A DNA stretch of 64,000 nt. Source: an uncultured Paracoccaceae bacterium. Its GTDB lineage: Bacteria; Pseudomonadota; Alphaproteobacteria; Rhodobacterales; Rhodobacteraceae. Positions within the stretch are counted from its first letter, which is position 1. Each line of letters begins with the position of its first letter. Below the pieces are notes generated by a model that saw nothing but the letters and a program-made list of their open reading frames with translations, did no database searches and was not told the origin of the DNA. The DNA lies in assembly GCA_937146765.1 (NCBI GenBank), contig CAKZRP010000066.1:62001-126000 (forward strand). Direction: 5' to 3'. Of this stretch, positions 16,313-24,712 are shown piece after piece. The position numbers and the translations under genes are program-made.

Positions 16313-17779
16313 ATGCGGTTTCTGCGACAGAGCGTGATTGGTCTGTTCCTGCTGGCGCTGACGGCGGCGCTGGTTCTTTACGCAGGACAGCTCATCACCA
16401 TGGCCGTGAAGGACAGCCTGTCGGATGACCGCCGCGCCCCACCCGCCCGCGAACGGGTCTTTGCCGTCAATGTGGTCACCGCCGCGCTGGGCGAGGAACA
16501 GCCGGAGCTGATCGGCTTTGGCCATGTGGAGAGCCGCCGGACGCTGGAGCTGCGTGCCGCGGTCTCGGGCCGGGTGATGGCGCTGGCCGAGGGGTTTCAG
16601 GTCGGCGGTCGGGTCGAGGCGGGCGCGGTGCTGGTGGAGATCGACAAGGCCGATGCGCAGGCGGCGCTGGATCGCGCCCAGGCCGACATGATGGATGCCC
16701 AGGCCGAGAGCCGGGACGCTGCCCGAGCCCTCGATCTGGCGCGCGACGAACTTGCCACCGCCCAGGCCCAGGCCGATCTGCAGCAGCGCGCGCTGCAGCG
16801 GCAACTTGATCTCAAGCAACGCGGCGTCGGCACCGATGCGGCGGTCGAGGCGGCGGAACTCTCCGCCACCCAGGGCCGGCAATCGGTGATCATCCGCCGC
16901 CAGTCGGTGAGCCAATCCGAGGCCCGTGTCGATCAGGCCGGCACCCTTGTGGCCCGTGCCCAGATCGCCCTCGACGAGGCGGAACGCGATCTGGCCGACA
17001 CCACCATCTCCGCGCCCTTCACCGGCACCCTGCAATCGGTCACCCTGGTGGAGGGGCGCCTGGTCTCCGCCAACGAGATCCTGGCCGAACTGGTGGATCC
17101 GGACCTGCTGGAAGTCGCCTTCCGGGTCTCTACCGCGCAATATGCCCGCCTGCTGGGCGAGAATGGCCGGGTGATCCCGGCGGAGGTCACGGTCAGCCTC
17201 GATGCGGCCGGGGCGGGGATCCTCGCCAGCGGCACCCTCTCGCGCACCAGCGGCGCGGTGGGCGATGGCCAGTCGGGGCGGCTGATCTATGCGCGGATGG
17301 ATCGTCCCGCGGGCTTCAAGCCCGGAGATTTCGTCACCGTCACCGTGCGCGAACCGGCGGTGAGCAATGTGGCCCGCCTGCCGTCCTCGGCGATGGATTC
17401 GCGCCAGACCATCCTGGTGCTGGGCGCCGAGAACCGGCTTGAGGAACTGCCGGTGGAGCTGGTGCGCCGCCAGGGCGACGAGATCCTCGTGCGGGGCCAG
17501 GGCCTCGACGGGCGCCAGGTGGTGGTGGGCCGGACCCCGCTCCTCGGCCCCGGCATCAAGGTCAGCCCGCTGACCAAGGGGGCGGAGAATGCCGCCGTCG
17601 CTGAACCGGAGCCCGAGCTGATCGAACTCACCGAGGAACGCCGTGCCCGCCTCGTGGCCTTTGTCGAGGGCAATGGCCGGATGCCGGGCGAGGTGAAGAC
17701 CCGGGTGCTGAGCCAGCTCACCCAACCCAAGGTGCCCGCCGCCCTGGTCTCGCGCATCGAACAGAACATGGGCGGCTGA
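16313..17779 (+). CDS. RND efflux periplasmic adaptor (membrane fusion protein)
   Basis: A 488-residue adaptor linking an RND pump to the outer membrane. One N-terminal membrane anchor (about 8-28, IGLFLLALTAALVLYAGQL) is followed by split biotinyl-lipoyl halves (VSGRVMALAEGFQVGGRVEAG near 83 and ISAPFTGTLQSVTLVEG near 231), a coiled-coil hairpin rich in Ala/Gln/Arg between them (about 115-215), and a beta-barrel domain. The C-terminal ~50 residues form an extra helical tail. The pump gene follows after 77 bases; no outer-membrane factor is nearby. Confidence 0.9.
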   Translation: MRFLRQSVIGLFLLALTAALVLYAGQLITMAVKDSLSDDRRAPPARERVFAVNVVTAALGEEQPELIGFGHVESRRTLELRAAVSGRVMALAEGFQVGGRVEAGAVLVEIDKADAQAALDRAQADMMDAQAESRDAARALDLARDELATAQAQADLQQRALQRQLDLKQRGVGTDAAVEAAELSATQGRQSVIIRRQSVSQSEARVDQAGTLVARAQIALDEAERDLADTTISAPFTGTLQSVTLVEGRLVSANEILAELVDPDLLEVAFRVSTAQYARLLGENGRVIPAEVTVSLDAAGAGILASGTLSRTSGAVGDGQSGRLIYARMDRPAGFKPGDFVTVTVREPAVSNVARLPSSAMDSRQTILVLGAENRLEELPVELVRRQGDEILVRGQGLDGRQVVVGRTPLLGPGIKVSPLTKGAENAAVAEPEPELIELTEERRARLVAFVEGNGRMPGEVKTRVLSQLTQPKVPAALVSRIEQNMGG

Positions 17780-17856
17780 GCACCGCCCCTCGTCGTCCCA
17801 CCTCGCGCAGCCTTCCATGCTGCGCGCAAAAGCCAGTCCCGAGAGGGTGACCCGCC

Positions 17857-20800
17857 ATGACCCAGATGTCTTCGCCGTCCTCCAAGGCCGTTGGCCTGCT
17901 GAGCTATTTCACCCGCCACCGGACGGCGGCCAACCTCTTGCTGATGCTGCTGCTCTTGTTGGGCGTGGCGGCGATCCCCAACATGCGGGCGCAGTTCTTT
18001 CCCGATGTGGTGACCGAGACGGTTTCCGTCAGTGTCGAATGGGAAGGGGCGGGGCCGGAGGATGTGGACAGCGCCATCGTGCAGGCGCTGGAACCGGCGC
18101 TGCTTGCGGTCGAGGGAGTGGAGAACACCGAATCCACCTCGCGCGAGGGCTGGGCGACGCTCTCGGTCGATTTCGAACCCGGCTGGGACATGGCCCGGGC
18201 CCAGGATGATGTGCAAGCGGCAGTGGACGGGATCAACACCCTGCCCGAGGAGGCCGAGGACCCGGAGGTCGAACGCGCGGTCTGGCGCGACCGGGTGACC
18301 GATGTCGTGGTGACCGGCCCGGTGGGGGCCCAGCAGCTCGGTCTTCTGGCGGACGAGCTGATCCTGCGGCTCTTCGAGGTGGGGGTCACCCGCACCACCA
18401 TCCGCGGCCTCGCCGCGCCGCGCACCATCGTCGAGGTGCCCTCGCATCAGCTCATCGCCCATGACATCACCATGGCGGAGATCGCCGCGGTGATCGCCGC
18501 CGAGGTGGAAATCAATCCGGCCGGCGAGGTGGAAGGCGCCAATGCCCGGGTCCGCACCGGCACCCAGAAACGCAGCCCGGCCGAGATCGAGGCCATCGTG
18601 CTGCGCTCCGAGGCGGATGGCTCCAGCCTCACCATCGGCGATGTGGCCCATATCCGCGTCGAGGGGGTGGACCGCCAGCGCAGCTATTACGTCGGTGACA
18701 ATCAGGCAATGTCGATCCGTGTCGACCGCTCCGATCAGGGCGACGCCATCAAGATCCAGCATCAGGTGCAGGAGGTGGTGGACGAGATGAACCGTTCGTT
18801 GCCGCAGGGGGTGGAAATCTCGCTGATCCGCACCCGGGCCGAGGCGATCACCGGGCGGCTCGACATTCTGGTCGACAACGGGTTGCAGGGGCTCGGGCTG
18901 GTGCTGGTGCTGCTGTTCCTCTTCCTCAACGCGCGCATCGCCTTCTGGGTGGCGGCGGGGATCCCGGTGGCCATGCTGGCGGCGATCGCCTTGATGTATA
19001 TCGGCGGTCTCACCATCAATATGATTTCGCTCTTCGGTCTCATCATCACCCTCGGCATCGTGGTGGATGATGCCATCGTGGTGGGCGAACACGCCGATTT
19101 CCGGGCCCGGCGTCTCGGCGAAGGGGCCACGGTCGCCGCCGAGAATGCCGCCCGCCGCATGGCGATGCCGGTCTTTGCCGCCACTTTCACCACCGTCATC
19201 GCCTTTTTCGGCCTCACCTTTGTGGGCGGGCGCTTTGGCGAGATGATCGGCGACATCCCCTTCACGGTGATCGCGGTGCTGGCGGCGAGCCTGGTGGAGT
19301 GTTTCCTGATCCTGCCCAACCACCTTGCCCATGCCCTGACCCATAGCAAGGAACACCATTGGTACGATGCGCCGAGTCGGGTGGTGAACCGCGGCTTTCG
19401 CTGGTGCCGGGATCGCCTGTTCCGACCGCTGATGGCGCTGGTGGTGCGCGCGCGCTACGCGGTGATCGCAGGGGCGCTGGTGCTGCTGTCCAGTCAGGCA
19501 GCGCTGTTCATCTCCGGCGATGTCACCTGGCGCTTCTTCAATTCGCCGGAACAAGGCTCTATCTCGGGCAATTTCGCCATGGTCGAAGGCGCCAGCCGCG
19601 CCGATACCCTGCAGCAGATGCGCGAATTCCAGCGCGCGGTAGAGGAGCTGGGCCGCGACTACGAGGCGCGCTATGGCACCAATCCGGTGGATTTCGCCAT
19701 GGCCGAGGTGGGCGGCAATACCGGTCGCGGTCTCGCCGGCACCGATACCAAGGACACCGATCTTCTGGGCAGCATCGCGATCGAGCTGATCGACGCCGAC
19801 CTGCGCCCCTATTCGAGCTTTGCCTTTGTCGGCGAGCTGCAGGAACGGGTGGTGCAGCTGCCCCTGACCGAGGTGGTCTCCTTCCGCGGCTGGCGCTCCG
19901 GTCCGGCCGACGATGCGCTTGACGTGCAATTCTACGGGGCCGATGTGGCCACTCTCAAAGCCGCGTCCGAGGCGCTGAAAGTGGCACTGGCCCGCTACCC
20001 CGAAGTCTCGGCGGTGGAGGACAACCTTGCCTATGACAAGGAAGAGCTGGTGCTCGATCTCACCCCGCAGGGGCAGGCGCTCAACTTCACCATCGACAGC
20101 CTTGGTCAGGCCCTGCGCCAGCGTCTGAACGGCATCGAGGCGGCCACCTATCCCGACGGGCCGCGCTCTGCCACCATCCGGGTGGAATTGCCCGAGGGCG
20201 AGCTGACGGCGGATTTCCTCGAACGCACCCAGATGCGCGCCCCTTCGGGCATCTACGTACCGCTGTCTGATATCGTCACCGTCAGCCAGCGCACCGGCTT
20301 CTCCACCGTGCGGCGCGAGAACGGCGTGCGGCTGATCTCGGTGACCGGCGACATCTCCGAGGATGACCCGGTGCAGGCGGAGGCGATCATGGAGGCGCTG
20401 GAGCAGGAGATCCTGCCCGCTATCGCCAGCGCCCATCAGGTTGAATACCGCCTCGCCGGCCTCAGCGAGCAGGAGGATGAATTCCTCGGCGATGCGGCCA
20501 ACGGGCTGATCCTCTGCCTCGCCGGGATCTACCTGGTGCTGGCCTGGATCTTTTCCAGCTGGACCCGCCCGCTGGTGGTGATGGCGATCATTCCGTTCGG
20601 CCTCGTCGGCACCATCTGGGGCCATTACATCTGGGACCTGCCGATGAGCATGTTCACCGTCGTCGGCCTATTGGGCATGACCGGAATCATCATCAACGAC
20701 AGTATCGTGCTGGTCTCCACCATCGATGATTATGCGCGGGAACGCGGGCTGATCCCCTCGATCATCGACGGCGCGGCGGATCGCCTGCGGCCGGTGATGC

Positions 20801-21276
20801 TGACGACGCTGACCACGGTCCTGGGCCTCGCCCCGCTGATGTACGAGACCTCGCAACAGGCCCAGTTCCTCAAGCCCACGGTGATCACACTTGTCTACGG
20901 CCTCGGGTTCGGCATGTTCCTCGTGCTTCTGGTTGTACCGGCGCTGATGGCGATCCAGGCCGATGTCACCCGGCCGGTGCAGTCGGTGAAGCGGGCCATG
21001 CGCGGGGGCGGCCATGACAGGGCCCGGCGCCTGCGCGGCCTGCTGCTGCTTGGCGGCGCAGCCCAGCTCGGCTGGATCGCCCTCACCCTCGGGCAGGTGG
21101 TATTAACCGGCGCACTGCCCTCGCTTTTCCCGAGCCTCCTGCCTGGGCTTGCCGCCTGGGATCCACTGCAGGCGGCGCTGGCGCTCTGCCTTGGCGGCAT
21201 GGCGTTGCTGGCGCTGCTGACCTATGTGATCGGTGCGGTCGGGACCCTGCGGGGCGTTTCCCGCCAGCAGGCCTGA
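17857..21276 (+). CDS. RND superfamily efflux permease
   Basis: A 1139-residue proton-driven transporter of the AcrB/HAE type. It has the N-terminal helix (NLLLMLLLLLGVAAIP), two large periplasmic loops, the TM4 proton-relay motif LGIVVDDAIVVGE near residue 403, and the second-half counterpart LLGMTGIIINDSIVLVS near 938. After the normal end of the fold, residues ~1055-1139 add two further hydrophobic helices (LGWIALTLGQVVL and ALALCLGGMALLALLTYVIG), which is unusual. The substrate is unknown. Its last 55 bases overlap the convergent NUDIX gene. Confidence 0.93.
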   Translation: MTQMSSPSSKAVGLLSYFTRHRTAANLLLMLLLLLGVAAIPNMRAQFFPDVVTETVSVSVEWEGAGPEDVDSAIVQALEPALLAVEGVENTESTSREGWATLSVDFEPGWDMARAQDDVQAAVDGINTLPEEAEDPEVERAVWRDRVTDVVVTGPVGAQQLGLLADELILRLFEVGVTRTTIRGLAAPRTIVEVPSHQLIAHDITMAEIAAVIAAEVEINPAGEVEGANARVRTGTQKRSPAEIEAIVLRSEADGSSLTIGDVAHIRVEGVDRQRSYYVGDNQAMSIRVDRSDQGDAIKIQHQVQEVVDEMNRSLPQGVEISLIRTRAEAITGRLDILVDNGLQGLGLVLVLLFLFLNARIAFWVAAGIPVAMLAAIALMYIGGLTINMISLFGLIITLGIVVDDAIVVGEHADFRARRLGEGATVAAENAARRMAMPVFAATFTTVIAFFGLTFVGGRFGEMIGDIPFTVIAVLAASLVECFLILPNHLAHALTHSKEHHWYDAPSRVVNRGFRWCRDRLFRPLMALVVRARYAVIAGALVLLSSQAALFISGDVTWRFFNSPEQGSISGNFAMVEGASRADTLQQMREFQRAVEELGRDYEARYGTNPVDFAMAEVGGNTGRGLAGTDTKDTDLLGSIAIELIDADLRPYSSFAFVGELQERVVQLPLTEVVSFRGWRSGPADDALDVQFYGADVATLKAASEALKVALARYPEVSAVEDNLAYDKEELVLDLTPQGQALNFTIDSLGQALRQRLNGIEAATYPDGPRSATIRVELPEGELTADFLERTQMRAPSGIYVPLSDIVTVSQRTGFSTVRRENGVRLISVTGDISEDDPVQAEAIMEALEQEILPAIASAHQVEYRLAGLSEQEDEFLGDAANGLILCLAGIYLVLAWIFSSWTRPLVVMAIIPFGLVGTIWGHYIWDLPMSMFTVVGLLGMTGIIINDSIVLVSTIDDYARERGLIPSIIDGAADRLRPVMLTTLTTVLGLAPLMYETSQQAQFLKPTVITLVYGLGFGMFLVLLVVPALMAIQADVTRPVQSVKRAMRGGGHDRARRLRGLLLLGGAAQLGWIALTLGQVVLTGALPSLFPSLLPGLAAWDPLQAALALCLGGMALLALLTYVIGAVGTLRGVSRQQA

Positions 21277-21710
21277 GCCAGCCGCGCCAGCTCCGCCACC
21301 CGGTCGAGGAGATCCAGTCCCAGCTCCTCGATCCGCGCCACCGGCACCCAGAGGGCCTCCAGCGCGTCATCATCGGGCTGCGGCGTGCCGCTGATATAAT
21401 GGCAGAGCGTGGCGACCAGGAAATACTGCCCCCCGACCGAGCCATCGGCATTGCGCGGGATCACATCCAGCGTCATCAGCTGCGCCCCCGGTGCGGCCCG
21501 GACGCCGGTCTCCTCCAGCAATTCGCGGGCGGCGGCCTCGGCCGCGGTTTCGCCCAGCTCCACATGGCCGCCGGGAAAGCCCCAGGTGCCGGCATTGGGC
21601 GGGTTCTTCCGTTTGACCAAGATGACGCAATCGTCACCGTCGATTTCGGCGCAGACCACACCAAGCGCCCCGAGGACCGGGCGACGCGGGGCGGCAGGAG
21701 AAAGAGTCAT
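21222..21710 (-). CDS. NUDIX hydrolase
   Basis: A 162-residue pyrophosphohydrolase. The Nudix box is complete: GGHVELGETAAEAAARELLE followed by ETGV, near residues 45-68, with the catalytic REXXEE glutamates. Preceding VILVKRKNPPNAGTWGFPGG resembles the nucleotide-phosphate hydrolase (MutT/ADP-ribose) group; the substrate is uncertain. The ATG at 21710 was chosen because upstream in-frame sequence is low-complexity and intergenic. The 3' end overlaps the convergent RND permease by 55 bases, so the two mRNAs are complementary there. Confidence 0.92.
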   Translation of the reverse strand: MTLSPAAPRRPVLGALGVVCAEIDGDDCVILVKRKNPPNAGTWGFPGGHVELGETAAEAAARELLEETGVRAAPGAQLMTLDVIPRNADGSVGGQYFLVATLCHYISGTPQPDDDALEALWVPVARIEELGLDLLDRVAELARLAQACWRETPRRVPTAPIT

Positions 21711-21798
21711 GGGTTCGGCATTCCTCGGGCAGGGGACAGGCAGGACAGGGCAGTACAGGCGGGCCGGCTGCGATGATCGCGGGCGCCCTGCGTGCCTG

Positions 21799-22626
21799 TC
21801 AGCCCGCCGTGCAGCCGCGGATATCCACCGCATGGGATGTGCCCAGCACCGTAAAGCGCAGCGCCGAGCGGTCAACCGCCAAGGGCGCGTTCCCGGTCGG
21901 CAACAGCTCGCTTTCCGCCACCAGCTCGCCGCCCTCGCGCCAGCTCCGGGTCTCGCCTGCCATCATCTCGGGGCTGCTGCCCTCGATCACCGCCACCTCT
22001 TCCGCCCCGGCCGAGGGCATTCGGATGCGGGCGGTGACCTTCATGCCATAAGGCGTGGGGGCAAGACGGCAGGAGACGCCGGTGACCCGGCCCTCTGCCG
22101 CCGTATAGGGCCGGGCCGCCAGCGCCGCCACGATTGTCGGGTTGCGCGGCGCAGCCAGGTCGGCGGCATGGTCGAAGACGAGTTCGGAGGGAATGCAGAC
22201 ATCCTTGCAGAGCCCGAGTTCCATCTGCCCTTTCAGTCGGATCGGCGCGCCGGGCTGGCGCGGGGTGATTTCCACCGGCAGCACCAGCTCGTCGTGATAA
22301 CCGATAGTGCGCATCCCCGAGGTCTCGAAGACCGCCGGCGTCGGCCAGGTGATCCGCAGGTCGGCGACATTCTGCGAGCCGCGCCAGTCGAAGCGGGGCG
22401 GGATCCCGGCATCGCCGGGGCTGCGCCAATAAGTCTTCCAGCCGGGTTCAAGCCGCAGGTGCAGGGCGCCGAGATAGCGTCCGCCCTCGAGGCTGCCCCC
22501 ATCGAGCACCTCGAGCGTGGCAACGGTTCCCCAATCCTCTCCGGCAGGGCTCGCGGAAGGGCAGAGGGAAGCAGCGATCCCGGTCACGAGAAGGCCGACA
22601 AGGGGCAGGTGGGTCAAGATGGTCAT
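21799..22626 (-). CDS. Periplasmic DsbD N-terminal-domain protein
   Basis: A 275-residue secreted protein with a signal peptide (about residues 1-28, hydrophobic core PLVGLLVTGIAASL). The mature part matches the DsbD alpha-domain type, with YHDELVLPVEI and the redox-type CKDVCIPSEL motif (two cysteines in CX3C spacing, near residue 140), plus two more cysteines near the C-terminus. It lacks the membrane and thioredoxin domains of full DsbD, so it may receive electrons from a separate membrane partner. Partner and substrate are unknown. It is divergent from yqgE. Confidence 0.82.
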   Translation of the reverse strand: MTILTHLPLVGLLVTGIAASLCPSASPAGEDWGTVATLEVLDGGSLEGGRYLGALHLRLEPGWKTYWRSPGDAGIPPRFDWRGSQNVADLRITWPTPAVFETSGMRTIGYHDELVLPVEITPRQPGAPIRLKGQMELGLCKDVCIPSELVFDHAADLAAPRNPTIVAALAARPYTAAEGRVTGVSCRLAPTPYGMKVTARIRMPSAGAEEVAVIEGSSPEMMAGETRSWREGGELVAESELLPTGNAPLAVDRSALRFTVLGTSHAVDIRGCTAG

Positions 22627-22802
22627 GCCCGAGCTATCGCCCCGCTGCCCGTCAAAGCCAAGTCACAAGCCAGCGAAGGGCGCGAAAAGTAACTCAATCG
22701 TGACAGGTTTCTGGCAGGGATAGAGGGCGGCGGCGGGGTTGCAACCCTTCTGCGACAGCGTCATGCTGACCAAAAGGCTCGGTCGAGGACAGAGGCAGGC
22801 AC

Positions 22803-23372
22803 ATGGAACTGACAGGCATGGAACTGACCGGCAAGGTGCTGATCGCAATGCCCGGCATCGGAGATCCCCGGTTCGACAATGCGGTGGTCTTCCTGTGCTC
22901 GCATGGGACGGAGGGGGCGATGGGGCTCATCGTCAACAAACGCGCCCCGGGCGTGCGTCTTGGCTCCCTCTATGACCAGCTGGAGATCCGCTGCCATTCC
23001 GATGTCTCTCGGGCCCCGGTCTATTTCGGCGGTCCGGTGGAAACCCAGCGCGGCTTTGTTCTGCATTCCGACGAATATATCTCGACGGTGAATTCCTTGC
23101 CGGTGAAGCCCGGCTTTTCGATGACCGCAACGCTGGATGTGCTGGAAGATATTGCCCAGGGTCAGGGTCCGGAACGCTATCTGGTGATGCTCGGCTATGC
23201 GGGCTGGGGGCCGGGTCAGCTTGAGGATGAGATCGGCCACAATGGCTGGCTGACCGCCGAGGCGGATCTGGACATGATCTTCGAGAGCACCGCAGAGGAG
23301 AAATGGGAGGCGGCGCTGGGCAGTCTCGGCATCGCGCCTCTGACCTTGTCGATGGATGCCGGCCGCGCCTGA
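22803..23372 (+). CDS. YqgE/AlgH family protein (UPF0301)
   Basis: A 189-residue cytosolic protein of the conserved YqgE/AlgH family, whose biochemical role is still not settled. Characteristic segments are GKVLIAMPGIGDPRFDNAVV, GTEGAMGLIVNK and YFGGPVETQRGFVLHS, with GYAGWGPGQLEDE near residue 136. The first ten residues are a tandem pair (MELTG MELTG) encoded by a 15-base direct repeat that includes the start codon, so initiation could be at 22803 or 22818. It is divergent from the DsbD-domain gene. Confidence 0.92.
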   Translation: MELTGMELTGKVLIAMPGIGDPRFDNAVVFLCSHGTEGAMGLIVNKRAPGVRLGSLYDQLEIRCHSDVSRAPVYFGGPVETQRGFVLHSDEYISTVNSLPVKPGFSMTATLDVLEDIAQGQGPERYLVMLGYAGWGPGQLEDEIGHNGWLTAEADLDMIFESTAEEKWEAALGSLGIAPLTLSMDAGRA

Positions 23373-23484
23373 CGGGGCGCGAAGCTTGGTCGGCGCAACC
23401 GGCGGGAGGGGGCTCTCGCGCCCGCTGGGGGCATTCACGGGCTCTCTCCCGCTGGGCACAGCACCACCACGGCGGCTCGGTCTC

Positions 23485-23515
23485 CCCTCTTTCACCTTTC
23501 AAAAATATCCCGGAG
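23485..23515 (-). repeat. Dispersed intergenic element, copy B
   Basis: On the reverse strand it reads CTCCGGGATATTTTTGAAAG then GTGAAAG, matching the cores of the elements at 13584 and 63544. It lies in the convergent gap between yqgE and the Sua5 gene. Confidence 0.5.
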
Positions 23516-23559
23516 CGCGAGGCAGAGCCTCGCATCCTCCCCTTGGGGCAGTGGCGGCC

Positions 23560-24513
23560 TCAGCGGGGGGCCGCCGCCCGCCGCAAGCGGTCGTTGATGG
23601 CCACGCCCAGGCCCACCTCGGGCACCGGGGCCACCGCAATCGGGCGGCGAAGCGCATCCAGCGCATGAAGGTGACCAAAGAGATTGGCCGCGGCTTCGCG
23701 CAGGTCGCCGCGCTCCGAGAGGTTCAAGTCGAACACGCCCGCGCCAAACCCCAAGAAGACCTCGCCCGGCCGCAGATCCGTCGCGTTGAGCCGCACGGCG
23801 GCTTGCGGCGCATAATGCGACAACAACTGCCCCGGCGCGCTCAAAGGATCACTTGCATCGCGCTCCGCAACCGGACAGCCCAGAACCGCCGCGATCTCTT
23901 CCGCGGCCAAGCCACCGGGGCGCAATAGCACCGGTTCCGCCCCCGCCAGCCCAAGGATGGTCGATTCCACCCCCACCGCGCAGGGCCCATCGTCGAGGAT
24001 CGCGGCGATCTTGCCGCCCAGACCGGCCCGCACATGCGCCGCCGTGGTGGGGCTGATCCGCCCCGAGGGGTTCGCCGAAGGTGCCGCCACCGGCCCGCCC
24101 ACCGCCTTGAGCAGCGCCCGCGCACAGGCCTTTGCGGGCACCCGCACCGCCAGAGTCGCAAGACCCGCCGTCACCAGCGGCGACACGCCATGGCCGGACC
24201 GCAGCGGCAGGACCAAGGTCAGGGGGCCGGGCCAGTGCGCCGCTGCCATAGCCTCGGCCATGTCATTCCATTCCACCAGCTCCCGCGCCGCCGCCACATC
24301 GGCGACATGGGCGATCAGCGGATTGAACGAGGGTCGCCCCTTGGTGGCGTAGATCCCCGCCACCGCCGCGCCATTTCGCGCATCCGCCCCAAGCCCGTAA
24401 ACCGTTTCGGTGGGAAAGGCGACCAGGGCGCCGGCCCGCAAGAGCTCCGCCGCCCGGGCAATCCCTTCGGGGCGCGCGTCCAGCGCTTCGGTCTCAATCA
24501 GGCTCTCACTCAT
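23560..24513 (-). CDS. L-threonylcarbamoyladenylate synthase (Sua5/YrdC)
   Basis: Makes threonylcarbamoyl-AMP from threonine, bicarbonate and ATP for the t6A37 modification of tRNAs. The 317-residue protein has the YrdC domain (PTETVYGLGADA near residue 35, KGRPSFNPL near 58, and the VAAPSANPSGRISPT nucleotide/lysine region near 140) followed by the C-terminal Sua5 domain after a linker (PGQLLSHYAPQ). The ATG at 24513 (MSESLIETE) was preferred over a longer in-frame frame that lacks homology-like content. It is divergent from the acyl-CoA dehydrogenase gene. Confidence 0.93.
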   Translation of the reverse strand: MSESLIETEALDARPEGIARAAELLRAGALVAFPTETVYGLGADARNGAAVAGIYATKGRPSFNPLIAHVADVAAARELVEWNDMAEAMAAAHWPGPLTLVLPLRSGHGVSPLVTAGLATLAVRVPAKACARALLKAVGGPVAAPSANPSGRISPTTAAHVRAGLGGKIAAILDDGPCAVGVESTILGLAGAEPVLLRPGGLAAEEIAAVLGCPVAERDASDPLSAPGQLLSHYAPQAAVRLNATDLRPGEVFLGFGAGVFDLNLSERGDLREAAANLFGHLHALDALRRPIAVAPVPEVGLGVAINDRLRRAAAPR

Positions 24514-24712
24514 CGGCGCGTCTCTTCGGGGGCAATCATCCTTTGGCCGTTCCGTCACTTGCTCCGATGACGCGGCGTTTTGATTGCGCGCGGGCCGGAG
24601 CGGTTTACGAAAATGGCCAAGGCACAGTAAATAACGGCTATGGGGGCGGATGCCAAGCGGCACCGGCCTCCTTGGTGCACTGCACCCGCCCCGATGACAA
24701 GAGGTCCCTCAG

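Noticed and set aside
17287..20625. A 1112-codon open frame on the reverse strand inside the RND genes
   Set aside because: GC-rich DNA keeps the opposite strand open. Its translation is Arg/His/Gly-rich with no domain, while the forward frame encodes a full RND pump.
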